Part shown: positions 1 to 8,497 of the stretch, in pieces
Layout of the letters: each line of letters begins with the position of its first letter
Numbering within the stretch: the stretch's first letter is position 1
Assembly: GCA_965217565.1 (NCBI GenBank)
Contig: CBDCIS010000010.1
Coordinates: 372,001-436,000, forward strand
DNA length: 64,000 bases
Origin: CBDCIS01 sp965217565
GTDB lineage: Bacteria > Chloroflexota > Dehalococcoidia > Lucifugimonadales > CATOSD01
Reading direction: 5' to 3'
The notes under the pieces: generated by a model
Database searches by the model: none
Told to the model about the DNA's origin: nothing
Seen by the model: the letters and a program-made list of their open reading frames with translations, nothing else
Program-made: the position numbers and the translations under genes

Positions 1-1
1 C

Positions 2-835
2 ATCCAGGACCACGTAACGCTCAACGGCCTGCTCCTTCCCATAAGGCGCGCGTTCGACCAGTACGTCTGCGAGCGGCGCAGCGTGCTCTACCCCGGCATA
101 GCCTCGCCGCTTCGCGACAAGCAGCCCTGGGACATCGACATGGTGGTGATACGAGAGAACACGGAGGGCGAGTACGCCAATGTCGGCGGCTTCCAGTACA
201 CCGGGTTCCCGGAGGAGATAGGGATTCAGGCGGGCGTGTTCACCCGGCGCGGCTGCGAGCGGGTGATAACCTACGCCTTCGAGCTCGCCCGCAGGCGGGA
301 CAAGAAGCGCCACGTCACCTCAGTCACCAAGTCCAACGCGCAGGGTTTTGGTATGATAGTCTGGGACAGGGCGTTCGAGGCCGTCGCGGCCCTCTATCCC
401 GACGTGCGAACGCGGTCGCTGCTGGTGGACGCTGCCTGCATGGACTTCGTGCGCAGGCCCGAGTCGTTCGACGTCGTGGTGGCGAGCAACCTCTTCGGTG
501 ACATCCTCACCGACATCGGCGCGATTATAACCGGCAGCATGGGGCTAGCCTCCAGCGGTAACATCGACCCCGAAGGTCGCTTCCCGTCGATGTTTGAGCC
601 CGTGCATGGCAGCGCCCCCGACATCATGGGCAAGGGCGTCGCAAACCCGATGGCGGCGATCCTCTCGGGCGGCCTCATGCTGCGTCACCTGGGCCACGAG
701 CGGGCGCAGGAGGCTATCGAGAGGGCCGTGCTCCACGTCATCGACGAGGGCGAGACGCTGACGCCGGACCTCGGCGGCAACTCCAGCACCTCGCAGGTGG
801 GCGACGCGGTTGTGTGCGCGCTCGGCCAGGGCTAA
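2..835 (+). CDS. Tartrate/D-malate dehydrogenase family protein (5' end cut by window)
   Basis: NAD-dependent beta-decarboxylating dehydrogenase of the isocitrate/isopropylmalate superfamily, closest by eye to the tartrate dehydrogenase/decarboxylase (TtuC, DmlA) branch. The frame is open from base 2, and the residues before the first internal Met (DHVTLNGLLLPIRRAFDQY) are typical of this branch, so the N-terminus lies outside the window. Visible family motifs are the RENTEGEY segment, a DAACMDFV segment, the metal-binding SNLFGDILTD stretch and the nucleotide-binding EPVHGSAPDI loop. The substrate (tartrate, D-malate or isopropylmalate) cannot be fixed by eye. The next gene starts 3 bases after the stop, which suggests co-transcription. 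Confidence 0.88.
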   Translation: MQDHVTLNGLLLPIRRAFDQYVCERRSVLYPGIASPLRDKQPWDIDMVVIRENTEGEYANVGGFQYTGFPEEIGIQAGVFTRRGCERVITYAFELARRRDKKRHVTSVTKSNAQGFGMIVWDRAFEAVAALYPDVRTRSLLVDAACMDFVRRPESFDVVVASNLFGDILTDIGAIITGSMGLASSGNIDPEGRFPSMFEPVHGSAPDIMGKGVANPMAAILSGGLMLRHLGHERAQEAIERAVLHVIDEGETLTPDLGGNSSTSQVGDAVVCALGQG

Positions 836-838
836 CAT

Positions 839-1384
839 ATGAGTAAGAACACGGCATCAACCGCGCTCTTCTCGCGGAACAGGCGCTATCGCTATCAACT
901 TGCAAGGCAGGTCGGAGCCGGCGAGCGGGCTGTCATGTTCCTCATGCTAAACCCGTCAACCGCCGGCGAGCGGACGGACGATCAGACGATACGGCGGTGC
1001 ATCGGCTTTGCCAGGAGGTGGCATTATGGATGGCTGCGCGTAACCAACCTGTCGCCATTCCGCGCCACTCATCCGCAAGACCTCGAGAGCGCGGGCCGGG
1101 AGCCGAATCGTGTGTGGAGTCGGAACATCGAGGTCATTCTCGAAACGGCGGCGGTCTGCGACCTTATCGTTGCCGCCTATGGAAACCACGGCGGCGGCAA
1201 TGACCGCGCTGGCAGGGTCATGAGCCATCTCAGAAATGCGGGACGCCGCATCCACTGTCTTGGGCTTACCAGGCAGGGCCATCCCAGGCATCCGCTCCGC
1301 CTTCGCGCGGATACTGGTCTGACGGAGCTAATAGCTACTCAGCAACCGAATATAGCCAAGTGGCAGTCTTTTGGAGAGAAGTAA
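839..1384 (+). CDS. DUF1643 domain protein
   Basis: Small soluble protein (181 aa) of the DUF1643 family. The hallmark block is present near the N-terminus: MLNPSTA, then TDDQTIRRCIGFARRW, then a VTNLSPFRAT segment. The biochemical role of the family is not established. The ATG lies almost directly after the stop of the upstream dehydrogenase, so the two are probably read from one message. No signal peptide or membrane segment is seen. Confidence 0.85.
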   Translation: MSKNTASTALFSRNRRYRYQLARQVGAGERAVMFLMLNPSTAGERTDDQTIRRCIGFARRWHYGWLRVTNLSPFRATHPQDLESAGREPNRVWSRNIEVILETAAVCDLIVAAYGNHGGGNDRAGRVMSHLRNAGRRIHCLGLTRQGHPRHPLRLRADTGLTELIATQQPNIAKWQSFGEK

Positions 1385-1420
1385 CGCGAGCCGATACCGG
1401 ATAAACTGAGGAGGTTTGAC

Positions 1421-2833
1421 ATGCTCGACTTGATAATCCGAGGAGGCCAGGTGGTTACGCCCTCGGGCGTGGGAAACTGGGACGTCGCCGTGCAGGGCGA
1501 GAAGATAGCGGCCGTCTCCGAGCCGAACGCAATCTCGACTGAAGGGGCAAGGGTCATCGACGCCTCCGGCAAGATAGTAATGCCGGGCGGCATCGAGCCT
1601 CACGCGCACATCGGAGGGCCTCGCCAGCCCGAACGCTCCGGCGCGGAGCCGGTGTCGAAGGCCGCCATCTACGGCGGCACCACCACCGTCCTCGACTTCG
1701 CCACGCAAGTCCCAGGCCACGACCTTCACCACGCCCTCGACGAGGCCGCAGAACGCTGGCGGGGCAACGCCTATACCGACTACTCCTACCACCCCATATT
1801 CACCCTGGGCGCCGGCCTCGACGCCATCGGCCAGATCCCCGAGCTTGTCGAGGCCGGGTTCCCCAGCTTCAAGATATTCACCACCAGCATCAGGCCGCCC
1901 AGCGACAACATGCAGAACAACAAGACCGACTTCGGGCGATTGGCGGCCATCATGGAGCAGGTAGCGGCCAACGGCGGCATGCTGCTCGTCCACTCGGAGG
2001 ATGACGACATGGTGCACTACAACTACTCCCTGGCCCAGGAGCGGGGACAGTGGGACTGGTGGAACATGCACCTGATTCACTCCAACATCTCCGAGGACGT
2101 ATCCTTCCGGAGGACCATCCGCCTGGCCGAGAGAAAAGGCTCGCCCGTCTATTTCGTTCACGTCAGCGCGCGGGAGGGCGTGAACGCCATCGGAGAAGCG
2201 CGCAGCAGAGGCCTGCCCATCTACGGCGAAACGCTGCATAACTACGCCAGCTTCAACGCCGAGAACTACCGAGAAGAGAACGGCATGAAGTATCACACCT
2301 ACCCCTCGCTCAAGTCGGAGGAGGACCGCGGCGCGCTCTGGGCCGGACTGCTCGACGGCAGACTCTCAACCGTCGCCACGGACCTCGTCTCCACCACCTG
2401 GGAGGTCAAGACGCAGTACAAGACGGTAGCCGACGTCACGGGCGGGCACAACGGCATCGAGACCCGCGTCGGCGTGGCCTACTCCGACGGCGTTGTGAGA
2501 CAGGGCATGTCGCTTCAGCGCTTCGTGGACATCACATCGGCCAACGCCGCCAGGATATTCGGCCTCTATCCCAGGAAGGGCGCCATCGCCGCCGGAAGCG
2601 ACGCGGACATCACGATTATCGACCCTTCGATAGACAAACGCCTCTCGATGGACGACCTGCACCTGGAGGACTACAGCATCTGGGAGGGCTGGCCGATTCA
2701 CGGCTGGCCGGTAACTACGCTCCTCAGAGGCAGCGTCGTCGTCGAAGACGGCAAGCTGTTGGGCAGCCCGGACCACGGTCGGCTAATCCCGCGTAGGGTA
2801 GCCTCAGAGGTCACCACCGGCCCGGTGTGCTGA
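1421..2833 (+). CDS. Dihydropyrimidinase / D-hydantoinase family amidohydrolase
   Basis: Cyclic-amide hydrolase of the dihydropyrimidinase group (470 aa, normal family length). It opens hydantoin or dihydropyrimidine rings using a binuclear metal centre. Visible landmarks are the metal-binding HAHIGG motif near residue 62, the PSFKIF stretch carrying the lysine expected to be carbamylated (near residue 150), HSEDD near residue 190, the VHVS motif, and the conserved C-terminal GSDADITIID block. A strong AGGAGG ribosome site lies 7 bases before the ATG. HAHIGG differs slightly from the usual HTH pattern, so the exact substrate is open. It sits among other small-molecule catabolic genes. Confidence 0.88.
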   Translation: MLDLIIRGGQVVTPSGVGNWDVAVQGEKIAAVSEPNAISTEGARVIDASGKIVMPGGIEPHAHIGGPRQPERSGAEPVSKAAIYGGTTTVLDFATQVPGHDLHHALDEAAERWRGNAYTDYSYHPIFTLGAGLDAIGQIPELVEAGFPSFKIFTTSIRPPSDNMQNNKTDFGRLAAIMEQVAANGGMLLVHSEDDDMVHYNYSLAQERGQWDWWNMHLIHSNISEDVSFRRTIRLAERKGSPVYFVHVSAREGVNAIGEARSRGLPIYGETLHNYASFNAENYREENGMKYHTYPSLKSEEDRGALWAGLLDGRLSTVATDLVSTTWEVKTQYKTVADVTGGHNGIETRVGVAYSDGVVRQGMSLQRFVDITSANAARIFGLYPRKGAIAAGSDADITIIDPSIDKRLSMDDLHLEDYSIWEGWPIHGWPVTTLLRGSVVVEDGKLLGSPDHGRLIPRRVASEVTTGPVC

Positions 2834-2876
2834 GATCGCTGGTAGAATACCGGGAGGCCGAACGAGAGGTAACCGG

Positions 2877-3302
2877 ATGATGGGAACATTCTCTGTGCCT
2901 ATCGAAATAGGCGACCCACAAGGGCGGAAATTCGAGCTGGTGGACGCGCTCGTGGACACGGGAGCGACGCTGACCAGCGTCCCGTCGTCCCTGCTGGCGA
3001 GGCTCGGCGTCGCCCCAACGCGCAGTGGCAGATTCGCGCTCGCCAACGACCAGCGGATCGACATGAGCATGGGCGAGACAAGGATAAGAGTGAACGGCAT
3101 GGAGATCACCACCTGGATTCTCTTTGGCGAAGAGGAGTCATCGCCACTTCTGGGCGCTCTGGCCCTCGAAGGGCTACTTCTAGGCGTGGACCCGTTCAAC
3201 CGGCGGCTAATCCCCGTAGAGGGCCTGCTGATGTCCTCTACAGGCTCGTGCCGAGAGTTGGAGCTATCGGCCGCGGAAGTAATCACCACACAATTCACAT
3301 AA
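2877..3302 (+). CDS. Retroviral-type (clan AA) aspartyl protease domain protein
   Basis: Small protein of 141 aa with a single pepsin/retropepsin-like domain. The signature is the VDTGAT catalytic loop near residue 23 after a hydrophobic strand, and a later GALALEGLLLGVDP segment that matches the second conserved block of bacterial single-domain aspartic proteases. Such proteins act as dimers. No signal peptide is visible, so it is probably cytoplasmic. It follows the hydantoinase by 43 bp and precedes a GlcG-like gene by 13 bp, so the three probably form an operon. Its substrate is unknown. Confidence 0.8.
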   Translation: MMGTFSVPIEIGDPQGRKFELVDALVDTGATLTSVPSSLLARLGVAPTRSGRFALANDQRIDMSMGETRIRVNGMEITTWILFGEEESSPLLGALALEGLLLGVDPFNRRLIPVEGLLMSSTGSCRELELSAAEVITTQFT

Positions 3303-3315
3303 TGGAGGTATTGTA

Positions 3316-3732
3316 ATGGCATCGTTAACGCTATCCGACGCGGAGGGCATCATCGCGGGCTGCAAGACCAAGCTGGACGAAATCGGCGTCAAGATGTGCG
3401 TCGCCGTGGTTGACCCAAGGGGCGACCTCATCACGATGATTCGCCAGGACGGCGCGCCCTGGCGCAGCGTGTTCATATGCCAGGGCAAGGCCGTGGCCTC
3501 TGTCGCGTGGATGCGCCCAAGCGGAGAGCTGACCGATCTCGCCCAATCGCCCGTGCAACGCGGCCTGATGACCATGCTCGACGGGCGCATGATTCCCGGA
3601 CAGGGCGCGCTGCCAGTCTATCGCGATGGCGAGCTGGTAGGCGCGGTAGGTTGCAGCGGCGGAGCCGCCGAGGAGGATGAGGCCGTAGCCCAGGCCGGAA
3701 TCGACTCCATCGGCCTCTCTAGCAAGCCGTAA
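3316..3732 (+). CDS. GlcG/HbpS family protein
   Basis: Heme-binding-type GlcG/HbpS family protein (138 aa, normal length). Landmarks are the N-terminal LTLSDAEGIIAGC helix, the VAVVDPRGDLI strand pair, and the C-terminal VGAVGCSGGAAEEDEAVAQAG block. Members are found beside catabolic oxidases and dehydrogenases, and their exact function is usually unknown. The ATG is preceded by GGAGG with good spacing. It is the last gene of the likely operon beginning at the hydantoinase. There is no signal peptide, unlike secreted HbpS. Confidence 0.88.
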   Translation: MASLTLSDAEGIIAGCKTKLDEIGVKMCVAVVDPRGDLITMIRQDGAPWRSVFICQGKAVASVAWMRPSGELTDLAQSPVQRGLMTMLDGRMIPGQGALPVYRDGELVGAVGCSGGAAEEDEAVAQAGIDSIGLSSKP

Positions 3733-3756
3733 CCCCAGGCCGGAGGGGCAAACCCT

Positions 3757-3837
3757 GGGCGCCCACAAGGGAACGCTGGTAGGGGCAGGTCTTGTGCCTG
3801 CCCTCTATCCCGTGCCTGGCCGCCCACAAGGGAACGC
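3757..3837. repeat. Short dispersed repeat, two copies of a 17-bp word
   Basis: The word CGCCCACAAGGGAACGC occurs at about 3760-3776 and again at 3821-3837. Between them is a GGGGCAGG/CCTGCCC inverted repeat. Non-coding, in the gap after the GlcG gene. Confidence 0.7.
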
Positions 3838-3845
3838 CCCTATTT

Positions 3846-3965
3846 CAGATGGGAACCTGTACCAGTTTGGTAGGCGCCTCCCGGAAGAGCGCCTTCTCTC
3901 TCCCTCGATGGGAGAGGGCTGGGGTGAGGGTGACACCCCACCGACTAACCCGGTACAGCATCGCC
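3846..3965 (+). repeat. About 118-bp repeat, copy 1
   Basis: Begins GGAACCTGTACCAGTTTGG and runs to GGTACAGCATCG. It matches 4383-4500 with only scattered differences. It contains internal inverted segments and is followed by a promoter-like TTGACA-N17-TATCAT. Confidence 0.9.
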
Positions 3966-3979
3966 CTCCGTGCGACCTA

Positions 3980-4008
3980 TTGACATATACGAACGCGCGT
4001 GCTATCAT
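3980..4008 (+). promoter_or_regulatory. Sigma70-type promoter
   Basis: TTGACA at 3980-3985, 17-base spacer, TATCAT at 4003-4008. It directly follows repeat copy 1. No convincing gene lies immediately downstream. The 3733-4667 interval is otherwise non-coding as far as I can see. Confidence 0.6.
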
Positions 4009-4382
4009 GCTCCCATCACACACAACCGCCATCGCTCTCGCCCGCCAGACCGCGACACCAATTGCGCGACTGATGTGCGAAAGCCACAGAAATAGGTGTC
4101 TCATTTCCTATACAAACAACCGCAACCCTACTACATTCCAACTCAGAAACATCCCCTAAATCCTCTCACAGCGTCACAGACCCCAAGTAGGAATGAGACA
4201 CAATGAATCAACATGAGACACCCACAGGCGTTTTTCCGCCAGCGAAAACATCAATCCGTCCAGATGCGAGCTAATCCCACACCGACGTTGCATCCTGGAA
4301 GGCGCCGGAACCCAGCCGACCTGGTTGGCTTGTTGTTGTAGGCAGGCGCTTGCGCCCCTCGAATCCGAAAAGCTGCCAGATA

Positions 4383-4500
4383 GGAACCTGTACCAGTTTG
4401 GTAGGCGTCTCCCGGGAGAGCGCCTTCTCTCTCTCCCTCGATGGGAGAGGGCTGAGGTGAGGGTGACACCCCACCGACTAACCCGATACAGCATCGAGGT
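4383..4500 (+). repeat. About 118-bp repeat, copy 2
   Basis: Near-identical to 3846-3965 in the same orientation, 537 bp downstream, and again followed by a promoter-like sequence. Confidence 0.9.
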
Positions 4501-4511
4501 CATGCGGGGTC

Positions 4512-4540
4512 TTGACACACACGCCCGCATGTTCTATTAT
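4512..4540 (+). promoter_or_regulatory. Sigma70-type promoter before the tail module
   Basis: TTGACA at 4512-4517, 17-base spacer, TATTAT at 4535-4540. The predicted start (about 4547) lies just upstream of the hairpin at 4551-4582. Confidence 0.65.
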
Positions 4541-4550
4541 ATTCAACTGA

Positions 4551-4582
4551 GGGACAGACCCCGCGCGGGCTGTCCCTTTTTT
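4551..4582 (+). terminator. Intrinsic terminator or attenuator hairpin
   Basis: GGGACAG (4551-4557) pairs with CTGTCCC (4570-4576) around a GC-rich loop and is followed by six T residues. It sits between the promoter at 4512 and the first tail gene at 4668. Confidence 0.8.
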
Positions 4583-4667
4583 CTTTGCGCCGGTCTCTCA
4601 CGTTTAAGGCGTATCTCACCAATGCTCTGCTGGCGCGGGCGGCGCGATTCACGGCAAGGAGTAACGC

Positions 4668-5093
4668 ATGGCTTTCTTCGACTCCAAAGTCTCACGGTTT
4701 CGGCTGGAGGACACCGGCGGCGCACGGCGCGACCTGTCAGCCTACGTCACCGACGTCCGGGGCCTGCCTGGCCCACGCGCGTTGAACGAGGTTACCGCGC
4801 TTGGCGACAGCGGCGCGAAGTTCATCCCCGGCCTGGAGGACGTGACCATCTCGCTGGGCGGACTGTTCGACAATACGGCTACCTCGGGCCCCGACACGGT
4901 GCTGGGGGATCTGCGTACTCACGCCTCCGCGGTTGGCTTCGAGTACGGGCCGGAAGGCTCGAAGACGGGAGACGTGAAGTACTCCGGCGCGTGCTGGGTT
5001 ACCTCCTACGAACTCCGCAGCCGCGTGGGCAGGCTGATCGAGTGGGCCGCGTCTCTCCAGGTGGAGGGCGTCGTGACCAGGGGAATCTTCTAG
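4668..5093 (+). CDS. Phage major tail tube-like protein
   Basis: Protein of 141 aa that resembles tail tube proteins of long-tailed phages. It has an N-terminal DLSAYVTDVRGLPGPRAL segment, ALGDSGAKFIPGLED near residue 45, then LGDLRTHASAVGFEYGP, and a C-terminal EWAASLQVEGVVTRG strand. In phages such subunits polymerise into the tail tube. It is the first gene of a tail-like block (4668-8321) and is followed 10 bp later by a chaperone-like gene. The assignment is pattern-based; no capsid, portal or terminase gene is nearby. Confidence 0.7.
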   Translation: MAFFDSKVSRFRLEDTGGARRDLSAYVTDVRGLPGPRALNEVTALGDSGAKFIPGLEDVTISLGGLFDNTATSGPDTVLGDLRTHASAVGFEYGPEGSKTGDVKYSGACWVTSYELRSRVGRLIEWAASLQVEGVVTRGIF

Positions 5094-5103
5094 GGAGCCG
5101 CCC

Positions 5104-5622
5104 GTGTCTGGAGATGGGATCGTGCACGTTACTCTACCCTCCGGCGGCTGGTGGGACATCCAGACGCGACCGCTCTGGAAGCATGTCAGCGACTGGCGGC
5201 GCGAAGCCCTGGACGACGTCAATGCGTCCGGTCTTGTGGAGCGCGCGCTGGTCTCGCTCACGGCCGCGTGGAGCTTCGCCGCCGAGGTGCGCCCGGAGAC
5301 CCTGGCCCAGCGTGACGCCGACGACCTTGCCGCAGTGCTGGAAGTCCTCTGCCTGGAGCTCATGCCCCCTCTGCAATCCGACGGCGTGGCGCGCATGGCT
5401 GAGGAGCTATTCGCTGAGATGGCGGCGGGGCAGATTCCCGCTCGCTTCGCGGACGTGCACCTGATGGCGGCTACGGGCTGGAGCTGGCGCACCCTACGGG
5501 AAACCCCGGCCGACGTGGTCGAACGGATGTGGATATACCTGGCCGTCAAGCGGGTCAGGGAGGGCAAGGGAACGCTCGATTTCCCGGCGGACGACCTGGA
5601 TAGGCATGAGGAAGGAGAATAG
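5104..5622 (+). CDS. Putative phage tail assembly chaperone-like protein
   Basis: Protein of 172 aa, mostly helical in appearance, lying directly after the tail tube gene. This is the place where long-tailed phages keep the tail assembly chaperone that loads the tape measure. No strong motif identifies it; the call is positional. The N-terminal part has a TLPSGGWWDIQTRPLWKHV segment. The start at 5104 is GTG. The stop overlaps the next gene by about 17 bases, which indicates a compact operon. Confidence 0.5.
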   Translation: MSGDGIVHVTLPSGGWWDIQTRPLWKHVSDWRREALDDVNASGLVERALVSLTAAWSFAAEVRPETLAQRDADDLAAVLEVLCLELMPPLQSDGVARMAEELFAEMAAGQIPARFADVHLMAATGWSWRTLRETPADVVERMWIYLAVKRVREGKGTLDFPADDLDRHEEGE

Positions 5623-5959
5623 CATCGAGATGAACAGCGAATCACCCTCCGAGCGACTGTCGCTGCTGAAGACTGAGACCGACCGCCTACTGCGCTCCTA
5701 CGCCTGCCGCGCGGGACCGACCGTGCCGCGCCCAGGGGAGGCCCCGGACGGCCGACGCAGCGACACGAACGCCGCCGTGCCGATGCCGCTGACCCCCTTA
5801 CGCGGTACAGGCGAATCGCCCGATACGCTAACCGTAAACGTCAATCTCTTCGGCGCGCCCATATTTCTGGACGACGAGCGCAGGATAAGGGCGCTCGCCA
5901 AGGAGATAAAGCGTCTCATCAACGAGGACCGACGCCGCGGTCTGGGCGTCGGAGGTTAG
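5606..5959 (+). CDS. Hypothetical protein in tail module, tape-measure C-terminus-like
   Basis: Protein of 117 aa that overlaps the previous gene. Residues 1-75 are low in recognisable features. The end (VNVNLFGAPIF, then DDERRIRALAKEIKRLI) resembles the last strand and helix of phage tape-measure proteins. It occupies the place where a tape-measure gene would be expected but is far too short to be one. It could be a remnant, a truncated chaperone extension or an unrelated small protein. Confidence 0.45.
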   Translation: MRKENSIEMNSESPSERLSLLKTETDRLLRSYACRAGPTVPRPGEAPDGRRSDTNAAVPMPLTPLRGTGESPDTLTVNVNLFGAPIFLDDERRIRALAKEIKRLINEDRRRGLGVGG

Positions 5960-5962
5960 CTG

Positions 5963-7927
5963 GTGGCGCAGGCCAGGTGGCTCGTTCACGTTGACTGGGA
6001 CGACGACGGCGACTTCTCCGATGGCGGCGAGGACGTGAGCGCCGACGTGATCGACTTGACGCTCGAACACTTCCGGGACCTGCTCAGCGGACACGTCGAG
6101 GCCGCCCGCCTGGAACTGAAGCTCAGGAACGATGACCACAAATACAGCCCGCCCAACGCCAACTCTCCCCTCGACGGCAACCTGAAGCCTGGCCGCAGGG
6201 TCTGGGTCAGGAGCGCATACCCATATGATGGCTTCACTTCGAGCGCGGGCGGAACACGGCTTGGCTCCCATACGCCGGACCTCGACTCCGGCTTCGCGTG
6301 GAGCGAGAACCTGCGGGGATTCCGCGTCGTCTCCGAGGGCGGCGGCGTGGAAACCGACGGCGTCCAGGGCAGCGGCGACTGCATTGCGACGATCGACTTC
6401 GGCGGCTCCGACGTATCGTTAGGGTGCGACTTCACCAGGGGCGCGGACGAGACCGTGCACGGAGGTCTGTGCGTGCGCTACTCCGATGCGTCCAACTACC
6501 TGTACGCCCGCGTCACGGGCGCGGCAATCGAGATGAGGAGGGTGGAGGCTGGCGTGGACCCCCGCGTTGCAATCGAAACGCACACCTGGAGCGCGGGCGC
6601 TCGCAAGTTCCTCCAGGTTACGCTCCACGGCGATTCCATCCGCGTGTTCGTTAACGACGAAGAGGTGATCGATGCCACGTCGTCGTTCAACAGCGCAGCC
6701 ACCAGGCACGGCGTGTTCTGCGACGGTCATGCCGACCACGTATGGCGCGACTTTGGGGGCTGGGTGTCGCTCTTCCACGGCGTCATAGACGCGATCCACC
6801 CGCGGCCTCGGCTCGGAGCGCAATACTGCTACGTCCGAGCGCTGGACGATATGGAGAGGCTGACCAGCGTGACGATGTACACCTACGCCGCGTCGCAGTT
6901 TCCCCAGTCCTCCGACGAAATCCTCGATGAAATGCTCGATCACGCCGCCGCGGCCCCCAACCGACGCTGGATGGACGCAGGCGTAACGCTGGTTCCCAGT
7001 TTGTGGAGCCCACCCATCTGGGGCGTGCGTGGAATCGACGAGATTTACCGGCTTCAAGACGAAGAGGACGGCCTTGTCTATGTCGATGGGCATGGCTACT
7101 GGCGATTGGAATCTCGCTCTCACCGGACAACGCCCCCGCACACCTCGTCCAGGGCAACGATCAAGGACACCGACGACGGCGGCAATCCCTACTTCTCCGA
7201 ACTCGTGTGGGACGACGGCGTGGACAACATCGAAAATGCGGTGTTCATGCGAATACGGGATGCCTCCCACCAGGGCCTTCGCACCGCGTGGACGCTGAAA
7301 GAGAGGCCGTTCTTCGCAGCCCACGAGACGAAGGACTTCCTGGCCGAGAGCGCGGACTACGATATGCTCGTCGGCCAACTGCGTCCCAGGAAGAACACCG
7401 ATTACAAGGCCAACACCAGCCAGAGCGAGAGTGGAACCGATATTTCGGGCGAGTTGACGGTTACGCATCCCAGCCCCAGGGGGTTCAGAGGCAAAGGCAC
7501 ACTCATCAGGGTCAGGTTTGGCGCGACGGCCGGCTATCTCACGCTTCTGAAGTTGCGCACGCTCAATGCCTACCTGTTCGACGACCCGCTCCTGGTGCGC
7601 GCCGAGGACGCCGCCAGCAAGAGAACGTATGGCCAGCGCATCAAGAGCATCGACGCCCGGTGGACTCGCGAGGTGGACGTGGCTCAGGCCACTATCGAAA
7701 GCCGCCTGGCCCGAAAGAAGCGCCCGAAGAGCGTGCTCAACGTCCTGCTGTTCAACGGATCGAGGCCCAACATGATGACGATGTTGCAGCGCGGCTTCTC
7801 CGACAGGGTAACGCTGAGCTACGCCAGCATGGGCATAGACCAGGACTTCTACATAGAAGGCCGCAAGCTCACAGTCAGCGAAGGCTGGACAAAGGTAACA
7901 TGCGAACTGCTGCTCCAGCGAGTGTAG
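5963..7927 (+). CDS. Phage tail tip/baseplate-like protein
   Basis: Protein of 654 aa with a GTG start 3 bp after the previous stop. The N-terminus (VHVDWDDDGDFSDGGEDVS, then LKLRNDDHKYSPPNANSPLDGNL) is typical of tail-tip or distal-tail proteins of long-tailed phages. Residues of about 90-250 look like an inserted jelly-roll or lectin-type domain (YSDASNYLYARV, VFVNDEEVIDATS). The rest resembles a baseplate hub region with SRLARKKRPKSVLN near residue 580. It would act at the tail tip in receptor contact. It is the largest gene of the block. Confidence 0.65.
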   Translation: MAQARWLVHVDWDDDGDFSDGGEDVSADVIDLTLEHFRDLLSGHVEAARLELKLRNDDHKYSPPNANSPLDGNLKPGRRVWVRSAYPYDGFTSSAGGTRLGSHTPDLDSGFAWSENLRGFRVVSEGGGVETDGVQGSGDCIATIDFGGSDVSLGCDFTRGADETVHGGLCVRYSDASNYLYARVTGAAIEMRRVEAGVDPRVAIETHTWSAGARKFLQVTLHGDSIRVFVNDEEVIDATSSFNSAATRHGVFCDGHADHVWRDFGGWVSLFHGVIDAIHPRPRLGAQYCYVRALDDMERLTSVTMYTYAASQFPQSSDEILDEMLDHAAAAPNRRWMDAGVTLVPSLWSPPIWGVRGIDEIYRLQDEEDGLVYVDGHGYWRLESRSHRTTPPHTSSRATIKDTDDGGNPYFSELVWDDGVDNIENAVFMRIRDASHQGLRTAWTLKERPFFAAHETKDFLAESADYDMLVGQLRPRKNTDYKANTSQSESGTDISGELTVTHPSPRGFRGKGTLIRVRFGATAGYLTLLKLRTLNAYLFDDPLLVRAEDAASKRTYGQRIKSIDARWTREVDVAQATIESRLARKKRPKSVLNVLLFNGSRPNMMTMLQRGFSDRVTLSYASMGIDQDFYIEGRKLTVSEGWTKVTCELLLQRV

Positions 7928-7955
7928 GCAGACCCACGTTCCTTCCCGCAACCGA

Positions 7956-8033
7956 CATTCCCGCGAAGGGCCTGCCCCGTACCCCGATACGAGGCGGGAA
8001 CTTACGTAGTGGCTGGTCGCTCGGCAGTCCAGG
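7956..8033 (+). repeat. Dispersed repeat, family A
   Basis: Contains CATTCCCGCGAAGGGCCTGC, the CCCCGTACCCCGATACGAGG core and the GTGGCTGGTCGCTCGGCAGT half. It matches copies at 14804, 15262 and (inverted) 12957. Confidence 0.8.
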
Positions 8034-8105
8034 GTGACCGCGAAGGGAGTCGTCAGAATTAGGATTTACAGTATGTCGAAGAGAAGGAGGCCAAAGGAGC
8101 CGGAC

Positions 8106-8321
8106 ATGGAATTGGACCTGACACCTTTCATCAACGCCGGCGTTTCCGGCATCATGCTGCTGTGGTTCATGTTCCGCCTGGAGCGCATCCTGGTGCGCTT
8201 CGAGAAGAGCGTGCAGCTAATGGCCCGCGCGGTCATAAGGCTGCTGGAACGCCACGATCCGGAGGCGGCCTCCAACCTCAGCAAGGCGCTGTCCAAGAGC
8301 AACGGCGACAGCCGCGGCTGA
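8106..8321 (+). CDS. Small single-pass membrane protein, holin-like
   Basis: Protein of 71 aa if read from the ATG at 8106, which has an AGGAG ribosome site 7 bases upstream. An in-frame GTG at 8034 would give 95 aa but has no such site and would overlap the repeat. It has one hydrophobic segment (AGVSGIMLLWFMF, residues 9-21), then a long amphipathic helix with many charged residues. Size and position at the end of a tail block fit a holin or membrane accessory, but nothing proves lysis. Confidence 0.5.
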   Translation: MELDLTPFINAGVSGIMLLWFMFRLERILVRFEKSVQLMARAVIRLLERHDPEAASNLSKALSKSNGDSRG

Positions 8322-8497
8322 GGGGCGGCAATTCCTTGTGGTTGCCCTGTCCATCGTGGCTGCCCTGATACGACACCCCACACGCGGCCAGCCTGCCAAT
8401 CCGAACCAGGTTCATCACCACGCCTATACTTGCCCGCTCTGACTCTATTCGATAGACTCAGAGGCGCTTTAGTCAGGTTCTATCCGGGGGTTGCGCA

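Noticed and set aside
1328..2296. Long minus-strand ORF of 322 aa overlapping the hydantoinase
   Set aside because: It is a shadow of the hydantoinase gene in a high-GC region, with no motif of its own.
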